DNA of 64,000 nt, taken from Exophiala sp. HKRS030. Its lineage: Eukaryota; Ascomycota; Eurotiomycetes; Chaetothyriales; Herpotrichiellaceae. Made by a program: the position numbers and the translations under genes. Positions within the stretch are counted from its first letter, which is position 1, and each line of letters begins with the position of its first letter. Location of the stretch: positions 186,001 through 250,000 of the forward strand of contig JAHWDD010000006.1 of the NCBI GenBank assembly GCA_023897205.1, written 5' to 3'. Under the pieces are notes generated by a model. That model saw nothing but the letters and a program-made list of their open reading frames with translations, was not told the origin of the DNA and did no database searches. Below are positions 42,726-54,296 of the stretch, piece by piece.

Positions 42726-45700
42726 TGATCAAGTGGTCTGACGTATCAGACTCCAAGACGTGGCTTCACATGTCTAGATCCTGGTGACACAGGGCATCAG
42801 GTGTGGGTGTGTGGGTGCCGGATATATTGTATTCGCAAAGGGACGACAGGTCCAGTAACGCACATCATGACAAGATATGCTTTGGCAGGAGTTTGATTGC
42901 CATTTTTAATGTAAGATGAGAGCGAGCCATACGAATTTACGACTTGGAAAAAGTGACAGATCGACGTGGCATTCCCGGGGCGTTACTTTTTGCTTTGCTT
43001 CCTGTGTGTTCGATAGACACAAATGACCCGGTCAGCTCACCGGCGTCGCTGCTGTGCAACACGTGGGTTGCATTGTTGGTGATGGAAGGATCAAAGGATG
43101 TGGTGTAACAATACGACGGCTGAATGAAAGGACTCGAATGTACTGGCAACACAAGGGTGAATTCTGAGCGATTTTCACAATATTTCCTTTGAAGACCAGG
43201 GTCAATACCGAGATAATCACGAATCTTCGCTTAGGTGGGGAAATCATCGGCTGACTGTGTGAATGTGAGTATGTACGAGGAGGTGAGGTTGGTCCTCGTA
43301 TTCTTCGTAGAGGGGTCTGTAGCAATGGCCACATCCAGGGCTTCGACCATCATGATCCTCAGCTTTCCCAAACCCGACGAATCCATCAGGAACAAGGGCC
43401 AAATCTATCTAGGTGCATCATTTCCACGTTGATATTCATAGTGCCTTGCTGGGCTGCTATTTAGCGCCGGCATAAGCTGAGCTTGAGCCAAGATGTGTAT
43501 CAAACGTTCCCGCTGCAATCCTCCGCACATCCAAACGCAGGACAACCTCCACCAGCATCAGCACAGTACAGTACTGCACAGCACACCGGGTAAATAGACT
43601 GGGCCAACTACTGTTCATGCACAAAACTGAACACCTAGAGCAAGCGAAGGCGTCGGAATATGCTGCTGCCCGACCACCCTTGTCATCGAAAAATTCTCGG
43701 GACGTACCTACATCCTGCAGCAGCCCATGCCCATCCGGGACCGGTTCTTGCAGCCACCACATCATTGCCATCCCCCGGGTCTAGATGAGTCGAATACGAA
43801 GTGACCCTTGTTCAGTGTGCCGATCACATACCATACCACTCCTTCGTTTCGAGCCCCCAGCGGAAACCCAAGCAAGGTTCGGCAGATGCCCCAAATCCCA
43901 GTTGCTGATGCTGGGTGGTGGCTAGTCACCTAGCACAATCAAGAACAAGACGTGATGGCGCCCTTTCGTAACAGGGTCATACAGATCGTCCATCGAAACG
44001 ACCCCTCAATGGACCGCCATACCAGCATGTCATGCTCGTACAATTGCAGCTTAAGTCACCAAGAAGCTCGGTGCCGTCAATGGTCATGTTGCTGACCGTT
44101 GAACCTTCTCTGCCCCTCCTTCCAACCCCGGATAACAAGGCAACTCCTCGTACTCGATGGCGCGCATGGATTTCGCTCGCCTTGTCTCGCTTGCGTACGC
44201 ATCCTAACGGTCCATATCCTTGCAGTGTATCTGGCACAAAGTCTTCCCGCGATGAGGCCAGAAGTTGGCAGTAACTTGGCTGGAAGAGGGCACGACGGGT
44301 CTACAAGTGTCAATATTCCCCAGATATCCACCTGTCCACTTTGCGCATTGACCGTGAACGTCACAAATAATGCCTTGGGCCTTGCTGGGCCACATTGCGA
44401 TCCTACGGCAAAGACTTGAATTGTCAGAATGTGCTTCACCTCGCGTTCTCGGAGAGGATCCGCCAGATTTCGGTGATCCTCTCCGGTGCTTGGATACTTT
44501 CATGTCCACTCTGGCAATGCTTACGAAACTTATTCCACAGGGCTATGTGGCAGAAAGTTTTCCTTTTCTGTCCCCCGAAAGGAGATATACCTGGTAGAGG
44601 ATCTTCTCTGACCTCAGAATCGGTCGTGTCATCGGCGGAGGTACTCGTACTGCCTTCATCTCACCGCGATTCTCGCAAAAGCTCCAGTCAGATCATGTCC
44701 AAAACCATCTCCCTGAAAATCCCAACCTTCCAAGGTTGACTCTGTTCGAATATGACACGAGCCCACCATTTCACGATGCCAGGGAGGGCGATTGAGAGCT
44801 GAATGCTTGTCGAGTAAATCGGAACATGCTCCAGTAGGTGGTCGTTTCTCATCGGCCATACTCCTCGAGCGATATTCGGCGAAGTCTACCTACAAGTCAA
44901 AAGTGATACTTCCTTTCTTGTTGCTATCATCCAAAAAGGCCCTGAATGCACTTGGTCCCCACACAAAGTCTCCCAGGGTTAATCATGCTGTGTGACCACA
45001 CCGTGATTTTCTCCGAATGGCATATGGACATTTTGCACGACCAGTCCTCGTGACCATCTATACATTGTGGGTTGAGCCTGCCAATCATCTACTCCAAGGC
45101 ATTGTATTCGAGCTAGTACAATGAAGGTGTTGTGGCAGCTGTGCCCTCAACCGGAGCTCCGGGGCGAGATTCGGTCGCAAGTTTAGATTGACTTCTTTGG
45201 TCAATTCACTACAGACCATTATTGACTAGAATTTGTTGATAGTGCCCGAGACTCGACAGACCATGGTAAAGGGGCTGGTTGTTGGTTGCTCCGAACAAGA
45301 ACGTTGTCTCTTCGTTAACGAGCTCGGCAGATTGGGTCGAGACTCTCATCGACAGTCTGAAGCTACCAAAAATCACCGCCAGGCAGGTTTTGACTTTGGT
45401 CACAGCTTCTGTAACCGCCTCTACGCGAAGAATTGCTGCCGAAGTTGTGGACCAGGGCATTGTTAACGTTGACAATTCCTTGTAAGGACACTCGAGGCGC
45501 GGCAAACCACGCGGCACTGCTGGCACACTCCAGTAGACGGCATTGCCCTTCTCGGTACGCCGCTCTTCCCTTCGTGTACCAGACTACGCTTCGTACCAGA
45601 GATCGCCAATGGCACCGACATCCCAGCCACTCATGCAGTCATCTCACAACTCGAAACGGACCTTTGAAGCTCAGACTGATCTATTCATGACTAACTGCCT

Positions 45701-46659
45701 CATCTGTGCAATGAATTCTGGAACAAGAAGCCTTCAGACGATCTGGACCTTTCAGGCGGCCACGCCCTGCCTTGATAGGTGTCTCATTGTCACGCTCCAT
45801 AAGCTTTCCCTGTATGTCCTAGCCTGACGCTGAATAGTTCATCACTTTTGACTGCGGTCTCGTTTTGCAAAGGCACGAGCCGTGGGAGTAAGTTGGATGT
45901 AGCGTTGCAGTCGACGTTAACGATGTTGTACAGCATGGACCGATGTATTTTACTGCCTAAGGGTGGAATACCTGACCCCATGCCGTGAGAATCAGCTCTC
46001 CTGCTGGATCCAGACTGTAATTCGGCCGTTCAACGCCTCACTTTATACAAACTGGCCGAAGATACTACTCCTACCATCAAGCCGAGAGTCACTGTGAACA
46101 CTCAAGATGAAGAGTCTGGACCATCGCTAGCTGACAAAACCAACCTATGGTGTAGTAACCTGAAATTTTGATACGGTAAGGTACGTTGGTAATTTTTCGT
46201 AAAGACGATAGAAGATGTTTGTCTCCTGGAGCCAAGAGTTTGTAAATACAGCCGACAGAATCATTCGTGGTTCTCTGGTTGCTCGCTCAACTTGAAACCA
46301 AGTCAAAGTGCACCCTCGGTGTGATGCACGGGCCAGGCCGAACCCGTCCTCTACCACGAGGACTACCTAGGTAAGGACAATGCTATTTCCAGCAGAATAT
46401 TTCATCATAGGCCCAAGGGATCATACCACTCTTGTTTTGGTTCTTCGATCCGGCTTGTCACGGGATGTGAGAAGACAGTCGTGAGTCGAACATCACCTGA
46501 TCGTCCTAGCCGTTGTTATATTGATTGGGAAGTAATGAAAAAGGAACATACTGTTTTACCGTACATATCACCGATGTATGTTGTTTTATGAGTAGAGAGG
46601 GTTAGAAAGGAGAGTACGTACGCACAAAGATAAAAAGTCCAAAGTACGGAATATCCGTC
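42726..46659. other. 3.9 kb gene-poor region
   Basis: No frame here has a recognisable domain or convincing splice signals. The longest minus-strand frames (43457-43771, 44077-44439, 44204-44509, 45209-45526) overlap one another or lack context. TACCTAGGTA lies at 46364. It could hold decayed or lineage-specific genes; I cannot support one. Confidence 0.5.
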
Positions 46660-47145
46660 ATGGAACTCAAAACCATTCGAATCAACAACCCATCAAACCT
46701 CAATTTTATTCTGGGCCACTCCCATTTCATCAAGACGGTCGAGGACCTCCACGAGGCCATATTCAACAGTGTCCCGGGGGCCAAATTCGGTCTCGCCTTT
46801 AGTGAGGCTTCGGACGTCTGTCTGATCAGGGGGTCGGGCACCGATTCCGAACTCGAGGCTCTGGCCAAGGAGAATGCCATGTCCATAGGTGCCGGTCACA
46901 CCTTTATCATCTTCATGAGGGACATGTACCCGGTCAACATCCTGGGGAGCGTACGTGCCGTGCCCGAGGTGTGCCGCGTCTACTGTGCGACTGCGAACCC
47001 GGTCGAAGTTATCGTGGCACAGACGGAGCAAGGTAGAGCCATCTTGGGAGTCGTGGACGGTTTCGGTCCGAAAGGTTTCGAGGACGAAGGAGACATTGCC
47101 AAACGCAAATCTTTCCTCCGGGACGTGGGATATAAGACGAAGTAG
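46660..47145 (+). CDS. adenosine-specific kinase family protein (prokaryotic-type), intronless
   Basis: 161 aa starting MELKTIRINNPSNLNFILGH. The sequence follows the compact archaeal/bacterial adenosine-specific kinase family (Pfam Adenosine_kin) end to end: GHSHFIKTVEDLHEA, GAKFGLAFSEASDVCLIR, a central AGHTFIIFMRDMYPVNIL, VPEVCRVYCATANPVEVIVA, and QGRAILGVVDGFGPKGFEDE. The usual family length is ~160 aa, so it is complete. Characterised archaeal members phosphorylate adenosine; activity here is an inference. It has no intron in a window where most genes are spliced, its codons are GC-rich, and it sits at the edge of a gene-poor stretch. This suggests an old or recent transfer from prokaryotes. 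Confidence 0.88.
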   Translation: MELKTIRINNPSNLNFILGHSHFIKTVEDLHEAIFNSVPGAKFGLAFSEASDVCLIRGSGTDSELEALAKENAMSIGAGHTFIIFMRDMYPVNILGSVRAVPEVCRVYCATANPVEVIVAQTEQGRAILGVVDGFGPKGFEDEGDIAKRKSFLRDVGYKTK

Positions 47146-47871
47146 GTAGGGGTGTATAGGTACGGAGTGATAGTATTTTTGGATACCGAGAAAGTACAAA
47201 TCGGGTTGTACAGTGGGATGGAGAAACACAGAGAGAGATATAGGGGGAACTTAGTCACCCGAATCACACCTAGATCGAAACCGCACGAGGACATGATGAG
47301 GCGGACTGAGGTGCACGATACTTTTTCAAAGTGAGGGCGATGCAAAGTAATTTGGTTAGGCCGTTGGACATGGGAACGAGGCTGGGCGTTCAAGGACTCA
47401 CTTTGTGAGCCTTACCAAATACATTGATCGAGGCTGTGGGGGACTTTCTTATCAGTACTCGGCAAGGCTGGCCTTAATCCTATCGTCCCTCTTCCACTTT
47501 TCTACAGTGCGCGGAGAAACAACATCGACTGTTCTTTTTCTCCCTCACTAATGTTTCCCATTCGATGCTCGTAAAATCTACAAGTCCATTGATTTGACCA
47601 TGATTCGCCAGATAAGGATTCTGAGGTATTTGCACCAGCACGCCCTCAGAGTCGCGTCGAAATACTCGCACTCGACAATCATGTCCTTCTGTCGACCCTC
47701 CATGGAGAAACACTACAAGTTCATCCTGTGTGCTTGACTAACATTCCCAGCCCAACCTAGCAGGTATTACAAGTCGTTCCTGCTGATTGTCGTGATTTGA
47801 TATTTAGCCAACAACCGTCCAATACTAACTGAGTCTCCATTTTCTCGCTGGTCGTGTCCAACCTGTTGAGG
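47146..47871. other. intergenic, no gene seen
   Basis: About 725 bp; short frames only. Confidence 0.6.
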
Positions 47872-48865
47872 ATGCAAGAAGAATCCGATCACTTCTCTCC
47901 CTACAGGGCAGATGGGAAGTTATATGGCTTTGTGTGCGTGGTTACAGGCGCAAATATGCCAGTGGGATCAGCCATTGTAACAGAATTAGCAGGTATGCCT
48001 ACACTCTGCAGTTTCCTAGCTTGGATTGCATACATGTGTACTCACTCGAACACCAGCACACGGCGCAGCCTGTATCTACGCATGTACAACAGCGACCAAT
48101 GACCACGAGCCTTCAAGCCCGCAGAGCTCCCTGCTGACGAACCTGTATCCAAACACTAAAGTCATCGACTATCCCTACTCGATATCTTCGGAACAAGATA
48201 CCCTGACCCTGATCGACGAGGCTCTCAACACGTGGGGTCGAATAGACGTCTGGGTGTGTTCGTCCGGGTTACTGGGTCCTCCGTCGATCGACCTGACCAC
48301 ACCCGCCGATCTACAAAAATGTTTCGAGACGAACAGCCTCGCTCCGTTCTTTGCGCTCAAGTACGCACCTCACGCGATGCAAAAGACCTCTCCGAAAGGA
48401 GGGTACGCGAACGCAGCACCGAAAGATCAAGGATATGGCAGTATCATAGTGGTCACGAGCACGGCCAGTACATACGGCGGATGCTGGGGCCCTTGCTACA
48501 CGATGAGTTCACATGCCGCGTTGGGTGTCGTGAGGGCGGGTGTGACGGTGCTCAAGGGCTCAGGCGTGCGTATCAATGCTATCAGTCCAGGCCAGATCGA
48601 CGTTGGGGTCAGTCTGGGAGGCGGATCGGATACTGCTGACATGACTGGTGTGATGATGAACAGCAATGTACAACTACCGCCTGCCGCTTTGCAAACTCCG
48701 GCTGCGCAGAAACAGAATATCGGATTGGAGAGGGCTGGACGGCCTGCTGAGGTTGCAAGAGTGGCAGGGTTCCTCGCGTCTGGTTTCAGTAGTTATATCA
48801 CGGGAAGTAACATGGTCGTTGATGGAGGGGCAAGTGTCATGTGTCCTTTGATGGTTCCGATATAG
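47872..48865 (+). CDS. short-chain dehydrogenase/reductase-like protein lacking the catalytic Lys
   Basis: Exons 47872-47992 and 48057-48865 give 309 aa, starting MQEESDHFSPYRADGK. The fold signatures are present: VVTGANMPVGSAI (cofactor loop), the ACTTAT strand, WVCSSGLLG (the NNAG equivalent), Ser175, Tyr188, NAISPG, and ITGSNMVVDGG at the end. However, the YxxxK motif reads YTMSS, so position 192 is Ser instead of Lys, and the Gly-rich loop has Met-Pro where Gly-Gly is usual. It may be a pseudo-enzyme or a changed-mechanism SDR. The splice junction at 47993/48056 is clean and restores ELAAHGAACIYA. Confidence 0.82.
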
Positions 48866-49555
48866 AAGTACTTCGTACAGAGGTACAAGTGGAAGATATA
48901 CAGTCGGTACATATGTAGCATCTAGGCCATAATAACGATTGGACTCATGAATGCTCCGTACATATTCTGTCTTTCTGACGGAAGCTCACCATAGAAGAGA
49001 AATACTGCCAGACGGATAACGTTTGAGACATTTGTACGGTGTATAGTTGTAGGGAATTACTATCTAACAGTATCGTCATGAAAGATGATATTGATCCTGC
49101 TAGCGAAAAAGATCCCCCTTACTTCGTAGAAGTTTCTTCTGTGCACCATATGATGATCAAAGAGCCATGGAATAAACAAGCATTTGATGATAAGGAGAGG
49201 TGCATGACATGTGTCGACTGCCGTGATATCACATGACTTTGCGTAAATCAGTGGATTTGAACCATGCAAAATTCATTCATCAAGAATCTTCAGGTCAATT
49301 TCATCGCTCACATTGCGATGGGACATGAGATGGCAATCTGTTGACATATACATGATTCGATATAGGAGAAAAGAAAAGTGTGCCAATACTCCGCATAAAT
49401 AAAACATTAAACTCGGCAAACTTTCCCTCCACGTCTAGACTGAAATTGGCCGATTCCATGTCTCGTGCTAAAGATTTTGGAATCCGAAGCATCAATCACG
49501 GCACCAGAAACAAGACTGCGCACTTCTCTCTGGTTCAATTGTACCATCCATCGCC
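48866..49555. other. intergenic, no gene seen
   Basis: About 690 bp, AT-rich; promoter of the mL46 gene at its right end. Confidence 0.6.
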
Positions 49556-50854
49556 ATGTCTCCTCGGTCAAGAGGTGTGAAGCGCATCGCTGATGTTTTG
49601 GGTAAGTCTTCAATTGCGCACAAACACTCCTACGAAAGACACTGCTCACACCATTTCAGGGTTTTCCTCTTCCAACAACCATGTCTGCCGATCGTGTCGA
49701 CAAGCTCTTTCTCAACAAAGACATGCGTCGACGGCGACGGTAAAAGCCACTACGGTTGAAGCTCCCCCTGTCACACAGCTCTCTCCGGATGGCCCTGAAG
49801 CCTCTCCCGCCTCCCAACCCGTCTACACGATCAAGGCCGGAGTCGTCGTGTCGCGACCTCCGCTCATCACTCCCGACCCCCATCCCTTCGAGACAGCATA
49901 CTATCTGTACCAAAGACGGCTGAACGAGCGCCTGGTTTTGCCCTTCACGCAGTACTTTTATTACAAGCGAGGAACCCCGGCGTTCGAGAACTGGCGCAAC
50001 CATCGCAGACAACGCGGCGGAGCCGCCACGAGAGATATCGGCGAGTACAATGCGTACACGCCGGAGTCGTGGAACGACGAAGCTCTGATCGGCGACGATT
50101 CCGGATCTCAGTCGAAGTTGGTCCAGGATCTCATCGCCGAAGAAGGGCGAGCAGAAGACTTTACCGGCGCGGGAGATCCCAAATTTGCCGGTCTGAAGCG
50201 AAGGATGCCCGCAGACGAGACCAACGACCAGCGAAGTTTGGAACGGAGCTTACAGCGCACGCTTTACCTGTTGGTCAAGAATAAGAAGGCCGGAATGGCA
50301 GCTCAAGAGGAGAGCGAGCTGTGGAAGTTTCCAAGCGGAACTCTCATAGGTTTTGAGGGATTGAAAGAGGTAAGTTCACGACACATCCCATATACCCCTT
50401 GCGGTTCTCTACTGCGTGATAGGGCGACTGGGGGGAAAATGACTGACAGGAGGAAAAATTATAGGCCGCACAACGAATCTTGTTCAGCTCTCTAGGTCAC
50501 AACATGAACACCTTCTTCGTCGGCAACCACCCAGTCGGCCACTACGTCCACAAATTCGCATCACCCATCCCGAATCCTACGTTATCCTCATCCGCAGCAG
50601 CTACCGAGACGTCGAAAGCAGCTCCGACCAAAGCGCCGCTCAAACAGTACAAGGCCGCCGAGGGCGACATGATCGACGGGGAAAAGACTTTTTACATGAA
50701 GGCGCGTATCATGGCTGGACAAGCCGATTTGGCCGCCGCCAAGAAGAATGGTGTCGAGATTGAGGATTATAAATGGTTGAGTAAGGAGGAGGTCGAGAAA
50801 CAGGTTCATCCGGATTATTGGGTGAGGATCAAGAACATGCTTGTGTCGCAGTAG
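49556..50854 (+). CDS. MRPL17: mitochondrial ribosomal protein mL46 (MRPL17 type), three exons
   Basis: Exons 49556-49601, 49660-50369 and 50465-50854 give 381 aa. The N-terminus MSPRSRGVKRIADVLG continues into a Ser/Arg/Gln-rich mitochondrial targeting region (CRSCRQALSQQRHAST). The family blocks are YTIKAGVVVSRPPLITPDPHPFETAYYLYQRRL near the start, FYYKRGTPAFENWR, and in the last exon the NUDIX-like part (AAQRILFSSLGHNMNTFFVGNHPVGHY, KTFYMKARIMAGQ, and the ending YKWLSKEEVEKQVHPDYW). The protein is in the large mitoribosomal subunit. Intron 1 (49602-49659) and intron 2 (50370-50464) both start GTAAGT. Confidence 0.93.
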
Positions 50855-51587
50855 AATGTACGGTATGTGCTGCTTGCAGGTTATTGGCTACAATAGCTTG
50901 AGTCAACAGCTTGAGTCCACCTGTATAATTGTATGACAAGAAGCGCGCGAGAGAGAAAAAGGTATTTGTGGGTGAGAAGATGTTTCTCGCCGGTTTTCCA
51001 ATTCCAACTAGGTCAACATGCTTGCAAGAGTTGCTGGTAACTTACTGTGCTGTACTGTATTGTATGCACTTGACTCAGATGTCTTGGGATGAGGTACTCT
51101 ACACCAAAGGCAGGGTAAATATTCTTTCTGTATAATATACAATGGCCATGGGCGGTTCACATTATATGAGATTACATCACAGCAGACTATGCTTCAGGCA
51201 CTCACTGTAAAGATGGTGGTATAAAGATGATTTGCGCCATCGACATTCATTCACATTCATTAATGACAACCTCTCTCTCTCTCACATCCACCACAGTCCG
51301 TACTCGTTTGAGAAGCAATCGAGACTTTTCCAGACGGTTTTCAATCTGTCGGTCCAGCTTTTTGTCTTTTTGTTGTCGGCTTCGGTGGTCGTACTCTTAC
51401 CAGTATCTGTACTCGTACCCTTGTCCGTGATGACACCGGCAGTCTTGGGGATTTTTTCGTGCCCGTCCTTGTGCTTGTCCTTGATACCCATACTCGTACT
51501 GACAGTCTTGGAACACTCCCTCTTGTCCCCAGTGTCGACCTCGTGATACAGAGTAGACGCTCGAGTATGATTAGAATCCGACCCACA
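50855..51587. other. intergenic between convergent genes
   Basis: About 730 bp. A plus-strand frame at 51232-51546 is Leu/Ser/Val-rich from TC-rich sequence and is not supported as a gene. Confidence 0.55.
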
Positions 51588-53062
51588 CTATGACGATTCC
51601 TCACCATCACCAAACACCCACCCACTAAACTCATCGGCGAATCTGACCGCCCCTTTTAGCCAGTAATTGTTGTTGCTGTTTTCATCCTTCGTCTCCTTCT
51701 CCTTCTCCTTCTCTTCCGTGGTGGTGACGTCTCGTTTCCCCCACGTCCTTTCAGCCTCGAGCATTGCCCGGCAAGCCTTGACGAAATGAGCGTCGTACCT
51801 GTGGTCGCCCTCGAGGGCTTTGTGGGTGACAAACCCCCAGTCTCTCCCCTTGAGGTCGTACGACGTCACGTTTTCCTTCTTGATTGGCGGCCTGTTTTGG
51901 GTGATGTAGATTGAGAGTGCGATCAAGAACCACTCCCTCACCAAGGGAAGGTGGTGTTCCGCCTCGAAGAAGGGGATCAGGATCCTCACGGCGTGTGACG
52001 TCGTCAGGAGGTGGACGAGCAGAAAATCGTACCCGTGGCCGCCGACGCTGGAGGCCACGGACGTGTGTAGGGCCACGGCGAGCGCTTGGCTCTGGGCAAA
52101 GTCTCGGGTCGGGTCGGTGATGTTCCAACCTGACCAGTGCTCGAGCAGGATAGAAACCAGCTCGGGGTCGGTCCAGAGGTGGTCGAGTTTGTCGTCCCCG
52201 TGTCCGTCAAAGGCGTGGTCGAGACGTTTGTCGGCGTGGACCCGCTCAAAGATTTCAAAGATGTCGTTTGTGCTGTGGGTTCGCCCGCTGGCGGGTTTCG
52301 TTTCGAGGAGTTTGGCCAAGACAGGATTATAGCACGTCGCCGCGAGACCGAGGGCCTCCATCGCAATCTCGCGCGAGTTGAGTTCGTAAGCGTACCCCAG
52401 GTGGATGAGAGGGTGCCCTAGCCCGGAGGTCAAGCAGTTGAACATCGGGTAAGCGTTGGGGCTGGACTTGGGACCGCGGTCGAATAGGTATTTCTCGACC
52501 ACGGACTTCCAGTCGTAGCCTTGTAGGACGAGTTGGTCTTCAAAGAAATCCACAAAGGCACGCTGGTAATTGCGCTGTCCCAGGTAATCCCGGTAGTCGT
52601 GGGCGGCGATCTCGGATGGCGAGTCTTCCCAGTGTTCGAGGTTGTCGTGGGTAGACACATCTTCGTACACGTTGTTCAAGTGGTCGGCCGATCCGTCAAA
52701 GAGATAAGCTGAGCCGAGAATCTAAAGCGAAGGGAAATATCAAAACCCCATGTTAGGAGCACGGTAAAAGAGAAAGACGAAGGGAGAGAGAGAGAGCAAA
52801 AACAAGGGACCAGAGGAAGAGAGAAGGGGTTTGCTTCGCATATATTTACATGAGGTGTGTGATTGTGGAAACGTAAACTATGGTACAGGATCGAGTAGGT
52901 GGCATGGTTGAGTTTGACGAGGTGCTTGAGCCGTCGTCCTCTTTTGTCGCTTGATACTTCAATGTCGTGGACCTCGACTGATGGGATGGTGATGGCTTGA
53001 GCTATCTTGGACCGGCCGAAGCCGAAGTGAGGAAAGGAGGATGGGATGAATGATGAAAACAT
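51588..53062 (-). CDS. questin-oxidase-like protein (DUF4243 family), two exons
   Basis: Exon 1 (53062-52850) encodes MFSSFIPSSFPHFGFGRSK up to HNHTPH. Exon 2 (52721-51588) continues ILGSAYLFDGSADHL; total 448 aa. Family blocks are LKHLVKLNHATYSILYH, HWEDSPSEI, DFFEDQLVLQGYDWKSVVEKYLF, GLGHPLIHLGYAYELNS, FLLVHLLTTSHAVRILIPFF, and WGFVTHKALEGDHRYDAHFVKACRA near the end. Fungal relatives include AflY and GedK-type oxidases that cleave anthraquinones by Baeyer-Villiger-like chemistry; many homologues lie outside known pathways. Conserved His residues (GHPLIHLGY, HTPH, TSHAV) fit a metal or oxygen site. An acidic/Lys low-complexity insert lies near 51690-51720. There is no polyketide synthase in the window. 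Confidence 0.85.
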
Positions 53063-54296
53063 TGTTGTTATTGGTAGTGATGATGAGGAGGAGGAGGATG
53101 AGGATACCGCACGAGATGATTACTTGGTCATGGTGATGATTGTATTTCAAGAGAATGAATTCCTTCGTTTTGTACGAAGTACTGTACTTGGTATTGTATG
53201 AGCATTAAAAAGTGAGGAGTAACAAGAACACATGACTGACGTCTTTCGACTCCGCCTTTTACGTTTGGAGTGTTCTGTTAATCACCGTACAATATCTCTA
53301 GGTTGAAGTGTTTATACAATCGTGCTCTTCTCCCACGTACGCGACTTGCCTTGGCCCACGCAATAATTCATCCACCAGCCTTCGGGGAATGTTGTAACCA
53401 TATATAACAAAATGAGGTCGGCGATGTCTCCAACGATTGTGGATCGACGGTGTTTGGAGGTGTTTGACCAGGTGTTTGAAGAAGATACTGTCAGTCATAC
53501 CGACGTCGAAAATGCTGAATGGTAAGTTACCTTGGGTCCGTGGGAACCAGAAGAACAGGTTCTCGTTTAGACGTTGGTCTCAGAAAGGCTTAGTCAAGGT
53601 CAATACGAAGCATCTATTCAGATCTCCATGTCGTGCCCTCATACCGACATTTCGACAAATCGGCCTCAAGCACCCAATCGTCGTATCTCCAGGGGATTCT
53701 ACCCTTGCTACGGTTTCATGCTCCGACAGCGGTCGTTCACCTATCCTCGTATGTGGTGCCTGGTAGGGCTGAATGCTCACCGACAATTATTAAATGATCC
53801 ATCCGCCCTTTCATCTGTGATAATCCAGCTCAGTAAGGGCTTCTTGCAAGGCCATTGACTTTCAAGACAAGGAAGACTTCCGTGTCCTCTCTGGGAAATC
53901 GGTAACAGCCCTCAGCCCAGTACCGTGGACGGTATAGCAAGTTATTTCGTCCACTTGGAGGCTCTGCGTTGGCTCGGATATGCCCGAATACTTTGCCTGA
54001 TTCAGCAGCCAAGGACGAAGCTTGGACAGATCGTCTCGGACGCCTGAAGGATCTTCGTCTCCCGGCCACGGAACGAATTTCTCAGCCCTATGCTTGGGAT
54101 CAAAGGTACACGGCTCTCTCTGCACTGCACGATTCTCGGATCCAGTGAAGGGACCCCCCCCTGCTATATGTTACAAAAAGTCTTGCCAGCTCCAAAGCTT
54201 TCATCTCAGCTAGGGCGCCTTGAAGCATGCCACGGTCTAACATATATAGCGAGAGGTGTACGAGTACGGGTGTGACAAGTTACGGCAACGACAAAG
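53063..54296. other. intergenic, no gene supported
   Basis: About 1.2 kb. Several 60-100-codon frames on both strands (53298-53498, 53437-53766, 53862-54125) have no motif and contradict each other. Confidence 0.5.

Noticed and set aside
45209..45526. 105-codon minus-strand frame, possibly a small protein
   Set aside because: No recognisable motif and an equally long frame on the other strand; not enough to call a gene.
53298..54125. Genes between the questin-oxidase-like gene and the first tandem regulator
   Set aside because: Short frames on both strands without motifs, splice signals or agreement.
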